A stretch of 14,030 nucleotides of DNA from Funneliformis mosseae (GCA_910592005.1 CAJVPP010002641.1:1-14030), one strand, 5' to 3'; shown: positions 1 through 7,392, counted from the stretch's first letter. A program made the numbers and translations. Notes: a model not told the origin generated them from the letters alone.

Positions 1-79
1 CTTCAAGTTCCTCTTCTTCAAGCTCATCTAGAAAGGTTTTTAATAATAATACATTTTGAATTTGTTGTTTGCGATTCAT
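1..79 (-). CDS. Possible N-terminus of an unidentified ORF, cut by the window edge
   Basis: An ATG on the minus strand (positions 77-79) opens a frame with no stop to the window edge, 26 codons. The peptide starts MNRKQQIQNVLLLKTFLDEL and then becomes Glu-rich. The composition (R, K, Q, D, E, T) and the GC-richer codons differ from the AT-rich surroundings, which argues for real coding sequence. A CCAAT motif in the correct orientation (minus strand, 156-160) lies about 77 bp upstream, as in many eukaryotic promoters. A short basic start followed by an acidic helix is seen in some PIF/Harbinger-type transposase genes, but nothing visible proves that. Family, full length and intactness are unknown because only the first residues are present. 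Confidence 0.4.
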   Translation of the reverse strand, partial: MNRKQQIQNVLLLKTFLDELEEEELE

Positions 80-211
80 GGTAAAAGTTAGCCAGTCGTA
101 ATATAACGATCAATCTGGTCGATCAAAAATCGTGCTCAATTGTAACTATTATTTGATTGGTTACTTTTTTTTCTGATCTGAATAATCCGATCTAGAACTG
201 AACAGGGCTCT

Positions 212-298
212 TGTTTACCTGATCTGACCTGACCTAACCTAAAAATCTAGGTTAAGTCAATAGATTTTCAGATTGATGTCAGATCAGGTCAACCAATC
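212..298. repeat. Left subterminal cluster of TGACCTGA-type motifs
   Basis: ACCTGATCTGACCTGACC and CTAACC run in one orientation (216-240). They are followed by the reverse form (TAGGTTAAGTC and CAGATCAGGTCAACC, about 248-295). AACCTA and TAGGTT, six bases apart, can form a small hairpin at the switch point. The same motif family recurs at the other end of the repeat body (1679-1785) and nowhere else in the window, which ties the two flanks together. Confidence 0.6.
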
Positions 299-1678
299 AT
301 CATTCTTAAATGATGTTTTATCGTTCAATTAGAATGATTCATTATCATTCTTGAATGATAAATTTATCATTCAAAAATGATGTTTTATTATCTGAGAATG
401 ATAATTTTATCATTCAATTAGAATGATTTATTATTATCTGAGAATAATAGTTTTATCGTCTAAGAATAATGATTTTATCATCTGAGAATAATGGTTTTAT
501 CATTCAAAAATAATAGTTTTATTATTTGAGAATTATGGTTTTATTATTCAATTAGAATGATTTATTATTATTTGAGAATAATAGTTTTATTGTTCAAAAA
601 TGATAATTTTATTATTCAATTAGAATGATTCATTATCGTTCTTAAATGATATTTTATTATTTAATTAAAATAATTCATTATTGTTCGAAAATGATAGTTT
701 TATCGTTCAATTAGAATGATTTATTATTATTCGAGAATGATAATTTATCATTTAAGAATGATAGTTTTATCGTTCAAAAATAATAGTTTTATCATTCATA
801 AATAATATTTTATCGTTCAATTAAAATAATTTATTATTGTTCAAGAATAATGATTTTATCATTCAAAAATGATAGTTTTATCGTTCAAAAATAATAGTTT
901 TATCATTCATGAATAATATTTTATTATTCAATTAGAATAATTAGAATAATTTATTATTATTTAAGAATAATGATTTTATCATTCAAAAATGATGAGTTAT
1001 CATTCAAGAACAATAGTTTTATTGTTTAATTAAAATGATTTGTTATCATTTGAAAACAATGATTTTCTCGTTTAAAAATGATAATTTTATTATTTAAGAA
1101 TAATTATTTTATCATTTAAAAATGATAGTTTTATCATTTGAAAATGATGTTTTATCGTTCAAGAATAATAGTTTTATCATTTAAGAACAATGTTTTATCA
1201 TTCAAAAATAATAGTTTTATCATTTGAGAATGATGTTTATTATTTAATTAATATGATTTATTATCACTTGAGAATGATAATTATCATTTGAAAACAATGG
1301 TTTTATCATTCAAGAATGATAATTTATCATCTGAGAATGATAGTTTTATTGTTCAAGAATAATGATTTATCATTTGAGAATAATAGTTTTATCATTCAAG
1401 AATGATGATTTATCGTTTGAGAACTATAGTTTTATTATTTAATTAGAATGATAATTTATCATTTAAGAATAATGGTTTTATCATTTAAAAACTATGATTT
1501 TATCATTCAAAAATAATGATTTTATCGTTTGAGAATGATATTTTATCATTTAATTAAAACAATGATTTTATCATTCAAAAATAATATTTAATCATTCAAA
1601 AATGATTCATTATCATTCTTAAACTATGATTTATCATTCAAGAATAATAGTTTTATTATTTAAAATAATGTTTTATAA
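299..1678. repeat. Minisatellite of about sixty 22-24 bp near-palindromic units
   Basis: The whole stretch is a tandem array. The common unit reads about ATCATTCAAGAATGAT followed by AGTTTT (22 bp). A 24-bp variant has ATCATTCAATTAGAATGAT followed by TTATT. Each unit holds short inverted arms (ATCATTC and GAATGAT) around a loop of 2-5 bases, so each is a potential small hairpin and the array looks alike on both strands. Units differ mostly by transitions (C/T in the left arm, G/A in the right arm). The 22-bp period is close to two DNA helical turns. There is no ORF. The unit count is estimated from array length divided by period. Confidence 0.85.
757..987. repeat. Higher-order repeat (111-120 bp) inside the minisatellite
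   Basis: The block beginning aatgatagttttatcgttc at 757 recurs almost unchanged at 868 (spacing 111 bp). Its start recurs again near 988 (spacing 120 bp) before diverging. Each block spans five minisatellite units. A higher-order repeat within a degenerate array points to a more recent segmental duplication by unequal exchange or slippage. Confidence 0.7.
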
Positions 1679-1785
1679 TTTGATCAGGTCAGATCAAGTC
1701 AAATAAAAATTTAAATCAGATCAGATTTTTGTTTGACCTGACCTAATCCTCTTAGTTGACCTGAACTAACCTATTCAGAGCTCTG
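1679..1785. repeat. Right subterminal cluster of TGACCTGA-type motifs
   Basis: GATCAGGTCAGATCAAGTCA (1683-1702) is followed by two forward blocks: TTTGACCTGACCTAATCC (about 1732-1749) and TTGACCTGAACTAACC (about 1757-1772). The end is CAGAGCTCTG (1776-1785). The motifs match the cluster at 212-298. The order is mirrored (forward then reverse on the left, reverse then forward on the right), so the two flanks are not one long inverted repeat. Confidence 0.6.
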
Positions 1786-2039
1786 GTAATTAATAGTATT
1801 TGCATTTCTTTTGAATCACTGTATAGTATATATAATGTAAAACTCTAAATGGTTTAAATTAATCTAAAGATTTTTTAGATCAGTTTGATTCAAATCAGTT
1901 TCAGATTACATAAAATTTGATTTAAATATTTTCGGTTAAGTTCAGATTTTTCAGATTATAATTCTAATTTGAACTGAAAAAAATCTAAACTGAACTGATA
2001 ATTTCAAATTAATCTGAAAGTTCATTTTGATAATATGTG

Positions 2040-2280
2040 AAACTTTTGAAGGATTGCAAAAATATTACAAAACTCTTGAAGAGTCACAAAAAATTATAAT
2101 TTCTTTTTGAATTTTGCAAATATCACGAAACTCTTAGAGAATCGCAAATTTTTTGTAATTTTTTTTAGTATTTTGTAAAAATATTGCAAAATTCTTGAAA
2201 GTTGTAAAAAATTGTAATTTCTCTTCGAATTTTGCAAAAAAATGCAAAAATCTTGAAGAATCATAAATTTTTATGATTAT
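2040..2280. repeat. 58-61 bp tandem repeat, about four copies
   Basis: The phrase AAACTCTTGAAGAGTCAC followed by AAAAAATTGTAATTTC and TTGAATTTTGCAAAAATATTGC-like sequence repeats. Anchor points are near 2073, 2131, 2192 and 2251, giving periods of 58-61 bp. A truncated copy starts at 2040 and the last copy stops at about 2280, where the foldback begins. Single related copies (GAATCACAAAAAATTGTG and GAAACTCTTAAGAG on the opposite strand) sit at about 2455-2520, on the other side of the foldback. The repeat therefore also has an inverted partner. Confidence 0.7.
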
Positions 2281-2286
2281 TCATTA

Positions 2287-2444
2287 AATAAAGATAGTGC
2301 TGCAACTAGTTGCAACTATGTGATACTTATTTATCACATGGTTGCAACTAGTTGCAACTGAATTTTATTAATATTGCAACTAGTTGCAATCCTGTGACAA
2401 ATAAGCATTATATAGTTGCAATTAGTTGCAGCACCATCTTTATT
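2287..2444. repeat. Foldback (MITE-like hairpin) with 71-bp arms and four nested palindromes
   Basis: The left arm 2287-2357 and right arm 2374-2444 are inverted copies matching at 63 of 71 positions, with a 16-base loop (2358-2373). Seven of the eight mismatches are transitions. Inside the arms the 16-bp perfect palindrome TTGCAACTAGTTGCAA occurs intact at 2342-2357 and 2374-2389. Near-copies lie at about 2300-2315 and 2416-2431. The element can thus form either one long hairpin or four small cruciforms. No clear target duplication was found at its edges. Confidence 0.85.
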
Positions 2445-2745
2445 ATTGAATTTCATAATTTTTTGCAAACCTTAAAAAAAATTCACAATTTTTTGTGATT
2501 CTCTTAAGAGTTTCATATATAAATTACAGATTCTCTTTAAGATTCATATATAATCAAACTGTAATTTGAATTAATCTGAAAATTTGGTTCTGTTCAATTT
2601 TTACTGATCTGCAGTTTAGTTCGAATTCAGATTGATATTTTTAAGATTAATAATCTGAATTAAATTGAATTAAAATTTTCAATTCAAATTTGATTAGCTT
2701 CTAATCTAAATTGAACTGATGATTAAAAATAAAGTTTCAAGATAA

Positions 2746-3084
2746 AGAACAATTATGATTATGAATTTTTTATTTTTTTGTTTCAATAAAAATATTTAAT
2801 TTTTTATTTATATTTTAAAAGAAATATATAATCCTAAAATTAAAATAATATATTTATAAAATATATAGTGAATAAAATAGATAATCTTAATTTTAAAAAA
2901 TATATTAGTCTAAGTTTTTTTTTGAAAAAAAATTTCTTGAATTAAAAATAAACTAAATTTGAATTTCATCATCTTTAAATTTATTAATATGAAACTTTTT
3001 GAAAAATGTTTCTGTTATTACTGTGAAATTTTTCAACTCAGGATGATCACGTTATCAAGTTTCTACTCAAAATTTCTAACAATG
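2746..3084. other. AT-rich stretch, no gene seen
   Basis: Low-complexity A/T runs fill 2750-2990. Slightly GC-richer sequence from about 3000 on leads into the LTR-like repeat. No open frame, RNA gene or clear repeat unit could be supported. Confidence 0.6.
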
Positions 3085-3751
3085 GTCTACTGCAGTTAAG
3101 ACATTAGGATCTGCCTAACTCTTAACTTTACCAAATTTATGTGTTAGATTTAAACAAATCTATCAAGTATGAAGACTTAAAAGATGATATTATGAACATT
3201 TTAATTAAAGAATTTAGATGATGAACTCAATTACAAATAATGTTTAGAGATCACGTCAGACTATATGAAGACACAAAGAGGCAGAAAGATATAAGTTTTA
3301 AATGATTCCTTTATTAATATTAAAATTCGTATTCACAAGAGAGTTAATTTACAACATAAGCAAAAAGTCTATTTATTTATATAAAATTTCTTTTATCATA
3401 GCTAACTAATTACTATACTATAAACTAACTAATTTAGTAAAATAATATAAGTAAAATAAATATATTGAGAATAATAAAAATACGTAAAATAATAAAAATA
3501 TAAAATATAATAAAAATAACAATAAATTTAGAATATTAAAAAATAAGTATAACACTAAATATTTTTAGACTTTATTTAATTCGTAAAATTAGGATAATCA
3601 TCAGTATTTTAAAGATTTTTGAAATTACGTTGATCCTCCATATTTTTAGAATTCGTAGAATTCTCAATATTTTCAGAATTTTAGATTAAGAGATCATTAT
3701 ACTGTATCATTCACGTGACTTCATTATGATTGATCAATTGCTTTATTGACA
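3085..3751 (+). mobile_element. LTR-like repeat, copy A (most divergent)
   Basis: From about 3215 this copy aligns by eye with the repeats at 8095 and 12841. Shared landmarks in order are GATGAACTCAATTACAA, GATTCCTTTATT (3304), GTTAATTTACAACATAAGC (3344), AAAAAGTCTATTTATTTATA, AGCTAACTAATTACTATACT and a tract of AATAATAAAAATA that includes poly(A)-signal-like AATAAA. The 3' part shares GAGATCATTAT, a CACGTGA motif and a TTGACA end (3746-3751) with copy B. The start near 3085 is approximate. A recognisable start, conserved middle, AATAAA-rich tract and ...ACA end fit a long terminal repeat on the plus strand. It could instead be another dispersed non-coding repeat. Confidence 0.55.
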
Positions 3752-4109
3752 CTATGTATTTTTAGAATTAGTTAAAATAAAAGTATTATAAATATTCTTA
3801 AGGTTTATTTTAGAAGTTTATTTTATTTTTTTTTAGAAATTATAAAAAAAATGAAAAGATATAAATTTAATTTATCTTTTTTAATTTTTAACTATCATGA
3901 TTTTAAAAAAATAGCTGTTATTACCATTATATTAGAGAATTAATTTTAATTAAAAGGTTAAAAGATTTAATGCTGAAAATTTCTCTTAGATAAGATTATT
4001 ATCAAATATTAATATTCACTTGTTGTTTCACTTCAATATCTTTTTCATCTTTTAATCATTATAAGAACTTAATAAGAATAAATAAATTTATCATCTTCTT
4101 TGCTTTTTA
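3752..4109. other. AT-rich stretch with a weak minus-strand coding look
   Basis: No primer-binding site follows the LTR-like end. On the minus strand, 3970-4125 reads as a frame with motifs such as KSKEDDKFIYSY and SETTSEY but carries four internal stops in about 53 codons, close to chance. It may be a frame-shifted tail of the relic at 4110-5095. Nothing firmer is visible. Confidence 0.35.
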
Positions 4110-5095
4110 CAATAAATAAATTGAAAAAATTAATTTAAAAAAACTGGCTTATTTAGAAATTCATGTAATTTGATGATCATTTTAAGTATAAAGGTATTGA
4201 TTAAATTATAAAGTATACTTAAGATAAGCATAATCTTTATTTTAATTTTTTGATCTTATTTAATAAACTTAATCATTTTATTATATATAAAGTTTATTAT
4301 TCTTAAAACATATAGTTGAGAATATTTTATTCAGTAACTAAAGTTTTGTTAGTATAGTATAATTTTATTATAAAGGTATTTATTAATCCTAACTCAATTA
4401 TTTAATTAAGGTATCTTTTTAATTAATGTTTTTTATCCTTTATTTGAAGAATAATATCAAATGATTACACGTAATTCTTCAAATATTTGTTTAAGATAAT
4501 ATAAGTATAAAAAATAATAAATTATAATTTAAACACTTATCAAGATTAATATTAAATATATTTATTAATAAACTCATTAATTTTTGAATATAATAAGCAT
4601 AATTTTTTTACTCTGAATTATTTAAAAAAAATGTTTTTTTTAAGTTGTTACTTTATTAAATATATAATATATAAAATACAATAATAAAGAATGTTATTTT
4701 TGACATACAAATATTACTAACTTTATCTAAAAAAAAATATTAAATAATAAGTTTTAACTTAATTAATATTATTAAAAAAATTAAAAAATTTATAATTCTC
4801 TTTTAAATCAAATAAATATCCTTTAAGTCAATAAATCATCTTCTTTATCATAGTCTTAAAAATTGATCAAATCTTATTTAATAAAGGTTAATATATGATC
4901 ATAATAATATCAAAATTTACTTAATATATCTGTGACTGTTTTTATTAGTAATAAAACTATGTTAGTTTGTGCTATCAATTGTCTATTTGATTTGCTTAAA
5001 CATTTCAGTTTATTATCATTTTGAGAAATATATTTTTTATCATAAATTTTAATTCTAAGCTGCAATAATAATCTTGATAAAGAACTTTTATTTGA
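4110..5095 (-). pseudogene. Decayed coding sequence of unknown function
   Basis: One minus-strand frame can be followed without a frameshift from about 5095 to 4110. Its best part, 4913-5095, is open for 61 codons without an ATG and has a balanced composition: RIKIYDKKYISQNDNK, KSNRQLIAQTNIVLLL and KTVTDILSKF. It continues past stops through DYDKEDDLLT (about 4855-4826). Near the far end it gives KQIFEELRVII (about 4490) and KMIIKLHEFLNKPVF (about 4180). Stops are frequent in the middle (4520-4820), near the chance rate, so the ends are better supported than the link between them. Many of the stops could be former CAA, CAG or TGG codons. No family was recognised. The relic lies opposite in strand to the flanking LTR-like copies, so it is probably not their internal gene. 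Confidence 0.4.
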
Positions 5096-5115
5096 TTATG
5101 AATTATTTTAAATAG

Positions 5116-5668
5116 TTTTATATACTTTTATTATACTTTAGATATTAAAGTTTCAAACAGAAATATCAATTGTAACAGGTTTTCTTAGTACCTTTTGACT
5201 ATGTGCTTTAATAATAAAGAAGTTGTAAAATCTTATACGTTATCAAATTTTAAGAGATACTTTAATCTTTTAACATTACATGAAGTTTTGATAAACTCTT
5301 GAATAGTTTATTACAATAGAAATTTCCTTATTTTTTTTATTTTATTTCTAACATGTATTTAAATAAACTTGATAATAAAGCCACTTGTAATAAAAATAGT
5401 AATAATTTAATATTTACTAGAGGGATCTAAAGTTTCTATAAAAGGAAGAATTTATTTATGTAAGTAAGATATCTTTTTATTAAAAATAACTGTTTTAAAT
5501 ATATTATTACTATTTAACTATTTTTTAATATAAAGTATTTCTATTTTATTTTGGTAAAAAAAATGAAAGTTATCATATATTTATTTATTAAAAAGTGAAG
5601 TCTTAGTATTTAATATGTGAAAGAAAGAGAATTTGAAAGGAGAAGTTAACTCTTTTTATCTTTATTTT
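5116..5668. other. AT-rich spacer before the solo LTR
   Basis: No frame, repeat or RNA gene could be supported. A purine-rich patch (gtgaaagaaagagaatttgaaagg, about 5618-5641) lies just upstream of the LTR but is separated from it by T-rich DNA. It is not a polypurine tract of that LTR. Confidence 0.5.
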
Positions 5669-5674
5669 TTATAA
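5669..5674. repeat. Left target-site duplication of the solo LTR (TTATAA)
   Basis: TTATAA lies directly before TGTAACA and is repeated exactly at 6241-6246, directly after the LTR end. Retroviral-type integrases make duplications of 4-6 bp. The AT-rich base composition raises the chance of a random match, but both copies sit exactly at the termini. Confidence 0.65.
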
Positions 5675-5729
5675 TGTAACAGGATTGGATCGATGAATGT
5701 GACGCAGTATATTGCAGATCTAAATATTA

Positions 5730-5819
5730 GATATATCAGACATATTTGATATATTTGATATATTTGATATACTGGACATATTAGACATAGCTGACATATT
5801 AGATATATTAGTTATATCT
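5730..5819. repeat. Ten tandem 9-bp units in the LTR promoter region
   Basis: Ten consecutive 9-mers of the form GAYATATTW run from 5730 to 5819 without a gap, for example gacatattt, gatatattt, gatatactg and gacatatta. They end just before the TATA boxes. The position upstream of the likely transcription start suggests an array of factor-binding or bent-DNA sites; that is inference. Confidence 0.8.
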
Positions 5820-5822
5820 CTC

Positions 5823-5845
5823 TATATAATATATTTTATATAAAT
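5823..5845 (+). promoter_or_regulatory. TATA boxes of the solo LTR
   Basis: TATATAA (5823-5829) and TATATAAAT (5837-5845) lie after the 9-bp array and about 30 bp before the purine-rich block near 5868. That would place transcription start at about 5855-5875. In sequence this AT-rich, TATA motifs alone are weak evidence; their order inside the LTR gives the support. Confidence 0.45.
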
Positions 5846-5944
5846 AGGTAACTTGTTAATTCATATAAAAGGAGGAGAAGATAGCTTAAGTAGTTTTAGC
5901 AGTGAGTGAGGTATTGTTAGCCAATGTAGGTAACCAATCCTAAA

Positions 5945-6149
5945 GGCTTATCACATTACGTTACAGTTTAAAGACAACCAGGCCTATCACATTACATTAC
6001 AGTTTAGAGGCAACCAGGCCTATCACATTACATTATAGTTTAGAGACAACTAGGCCTATCACATTACGTTACAGTTTAGAGGCAACTAGGCCTATACTAT
6101 TATGCTACAGTTTAGAGGCAACTAGGCCTATCGCATTACATTTTAGTTT
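5945..6149. repeat. 36-bp tandem repeat, 5.7 copies, inside the solo LTR
   Basis: Copies start at 5945, 5981, 6017, 6053, 6089 and 6125 (the last is 25 bp). Each is exactly 36 bp and contains GGCCTATCACATTACRTTAC, then AGTTTAGAGGCAACYA. The junction creates the palindrome AGGCCT. Copies differ by a few bases, mostly transitions. The array lies downstream of the likely transcription start, so it would be part of the transcript (R region). Confidence 0.95.
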
Positions 6150-6194
6150 TAATATTACTCTTCTTTTCTTTTCTTTATTATTATTTTACTCATG

Positions 6195-6200
6195 AATAAA
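6195..6200 (+). promoter_or_regulatory. Poly(A) signal AATAAA of the solo LTR
   Basis: AATAAA lies 40 bp before the LTR end and downstream of the 36-bp array. It sits where an LTR's R/U5 boundary signal is expected. Confidence 0.45.
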
Positions 6201-6240
6201 CACAATATTTACAAATACACACTACTGGCAATCTGTTAAA

Positions 6241-6246
6241 TTATAA
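6241..6246. repeat. Right target-site duplication of the solo LTR (TTATAA)
   Basis: This is an exact copy of 5669-5674, directly following TGTTAAA. Confidence 0.65.
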
Positions 6247-6351
6247 CTTGTTGTGATAATATAAATACTTTGATAAATCGTCTACGTTAAAACTTTTAAA
6301 CTGTTGAAAGATTACTGCTCAATTAAAAAGAACAAACCACTCGAACATCTT

Positions 6352-6389
6352 GTCTAACTATCGCAATTTGCAAGGATTGCACGTTAACA
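6352..6389. repeat. Left terminal inverted repeat
   Basis: It matches the reverse complement of 7355-7392 at 31 of 38 positions. At all seven differing positions this copy has G or C and the other has A or T. It contains the stop codon (6384-6386) of the internal ORF. Confidence 0.85.
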
Positions 6390-7304
6390 GTAAAGAAGAT
6401 TTATGACTTTTTTTTCAATATTATATTTATTATCCTTTATAGAAAAAGATTTCTTTTTCTTTTTTAAGTGATTTTTTTGAGAACAACTAAATTTTGATCT
6501 TTCGCTATTATCATAACCTTCATATATAGTACTTCTAAAACTTCTATAAGAGAAAAATAGATAAGATCTTTTAGAATCAGTTTCTACAGATCTTTTCTGC
6601 AAGTTAGATTCTTATAGTTAACTTATTATTTGTTTCTTATTAGAATATATAATGGTTAAAATTTTTAGATTTATTATTTGAGAATTTTGAGAACTATCAA
6701 ATCTTATTTCTTGTAAAATAGATAAATCGATATAAGTTAATAAATCCTCATTGTTTAATTTATTCTAAAAAGAGTGAGTATTATTATTTGCTTTTATACA
6801 TAAATTAACAACCTATTCTAATTTAACTGATAGTAATTTATTATATACCAATGATATGAAAATATGCTTATAATAAAATTTCTGTATGTTAATAAAAACT
6901 GACGATTTAGCTAAATTGAATTCAAATATGCTCTTATTAGCAAATTATTATACTTTTAAGATAGATGAGCCTAATTAAAACTATAATAAATAAGAAGTTG
7001 ATTGATAAAAATATTAGTGTTAAAAAAAACAAATTATATATAATAAATTTTTGATAATAAAATAGATTTATTGTTATCTTTTTATATACAAAAGTTGATT
7101 TACTTGTTAATAATTGTATAATCAACACTTATTATAATGAACTTTATGTCCTAGATCTCAACTTTACTATAAGGTTATAATAAAGATTTTAAGAGATTTG
7201 ATTGGCTAATTTATAATAATAAGAGTATTTTTATTATATTTGTTTAAAAAATTCATTATTAAGAATTAACTGTATATAGTTTTAACAGTACTCATAAGAT
7301 TCAT
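6384..7304 (-). pseudogene. Decayed ORF inside the inverted-repeat element; function unknown
   Basis: A single minus-strand frame runs from a possible ATG at 7302-7304 (a second at 7293-7295) to TAA at 6384-6386, 306 codons before the stop. The part from 6944 to 6384 is convincing: 187 codons with only four internal stops where about eighteen would be expected by chance. Pieces include KSIFEFNLAKSSVF, LNNEDLLTYIDLSILQEI and RFDSSQNSQIINL. A Ser/Arg-rich stretch (SVETDSKRSY, YDNSERSKFS) and a Lys-rich tail (KKKKKSF) follow. The last 72 codons are free of stops. Upstream of 6944 stops reach the chance rate, so the true start is uncertain. There are no frameshifts in the supported part; the stops could be former CAA or CGA codons. 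It is presumably the element's transposase or accessory protein, but no catalytic motif was recognised. Confidence 0.5.
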
Positions 7305-7354
7305 AACTATACTATATAATTTAGAAAAAAGAGAATCTTGTTATTATTGGCAAA

Positions 7355-7392
7355 TATTAATATACAATCTTTGCAAATTGTGATAGTTAGAT
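7355..7392. repeat. Right terminal inverted repeat
   Basis: This is the inverted partner of 6352-6389. It has lost every G/C present at the seven variable positions, so it appears to be the more decayed copy. Confidence 0.85.

Larger units (their letters stand above)
203..1785. mobile_element. Possible non-autonomous element filled with a palindromic minisatellite
   Basis: The left end reads CAGGGCTCT (203-211). The right end on the opposite strand reads CAGAGCTCT (1777-1785 read backwards), giving a 9-bp terminal inverted repeat with one mismatch. CAGRG-type ends are known in hAT-superfamily transposons, which make 8-bp target duplications. The flanks here (gaactgaa at 195-202, gtaattaa at 1786-1793) match at only 5 of 8 positions, so the duplication is unproven. 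Just inside both ends lie clusters of TGACCTGA/TCAGGTCA motifs, which resemble the subterminal transposase-binding repeats of hAT elements. There is no coding potential. CAGAGCTCTG is itself a palindrome, so chance agreement of the ends is possible. Confidence 0.4.
1860..2745. mobile_element. Composite foldback region with CAGTTCAGATT-like flanks
   Basis: The left flank (about 1878-2020) carries repeated motifs such as AGATCAGTTTGATTC, AGTTCAGATTTTTCAGATT and GAACTGA. The right flank (about 2556-2723) carries the same motifs mainly in opposite orientation (TCTGAATTAAATTGAATT, AATTGAACTGATGATT). The two flanks bracket a tandem repeat (2040-2280) and a strong foldback (2287-2444). The arrangement suggests an old inverted-repeat element into which, or out of which, smaller repeats grew. 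The ends are imprecise and no target duplication was found. It has no coding potential. Confidence 0.4.
5675..6240 (+). mobile_element. Solo LTR of an LTR retrotransposon (566 bp)
   Basis: The element starts TGTAACA (5675-5681) and ends TGTTAAA (6234-6240), a 7-bp inverted terminal pair with one mismatch. It is flanked by the perfect direct repeat TTATAA. Inside, in order, are a ten-unit 9-bp array, TATA boxes (5823-5829 and 5837-5845), a purine-rich block (AAAGGAGGAGAAGATAG, about 5868-5884), a 36-bp tandem array, and AATAAA (6195-6200) about 40 bp before the end. This is the expected U3-R-U5 order on the plus strand. No internal retrotransposon sequence adjoins it, so it most likely arose by recombination between two LTRs. 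It is GC-richer and less decayed than its surroundings, so probably a younger insertion. The retrotransposon superfamily cannot be told from an LTR alone. Confidence 0.8.
6352..7392. mobile_element. Terminal-inverted-repeat transposon with a decayed ORF, family unknown
   Basis: Inverted repeats of at least 38 bp (6352-6389 and 7355-7392) bracket about 1 kb. Their shared core is TCTAACTATCRCAATTTGCA. Similarity seems to continue outward for perhaps 6-30 bp (ATCTTG against ATCCTA, all differences transitions), so the true ends may lie near 6320 and 7420. A minus-strand frame fills the interior, and its stop codon falls inside the left repeat. No target duplication was recognised. Terminal inverted repeats plus one internal ORF are typical of class II DNA transposons. 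The sequence does not match the Tc1 ends found at 9089-9655, and the superfamily is not identifiable here. Confidence 0.65.

Noticed and set aside
299..1678. CRISPR array
   Set aside because: Units are contiguous and degenerate with no unique spacers, the setting is eukaryotic, and no cas genes are present.
2040..2280. tRNA or other small structured RNA gene
   Set aside because: The short inverted pieces come from a tandem repeat. There is no cloverleaf and no A/B box could be traced.
6937..7128. A 63-codon minus-strand frame
   Set aside because: It is made almost only of Ile, Leu, Phe, Thr and Tyr codons and lies in a different frame from the better supported relic of the same element. Its composition is what random AT-rich DNA gives.
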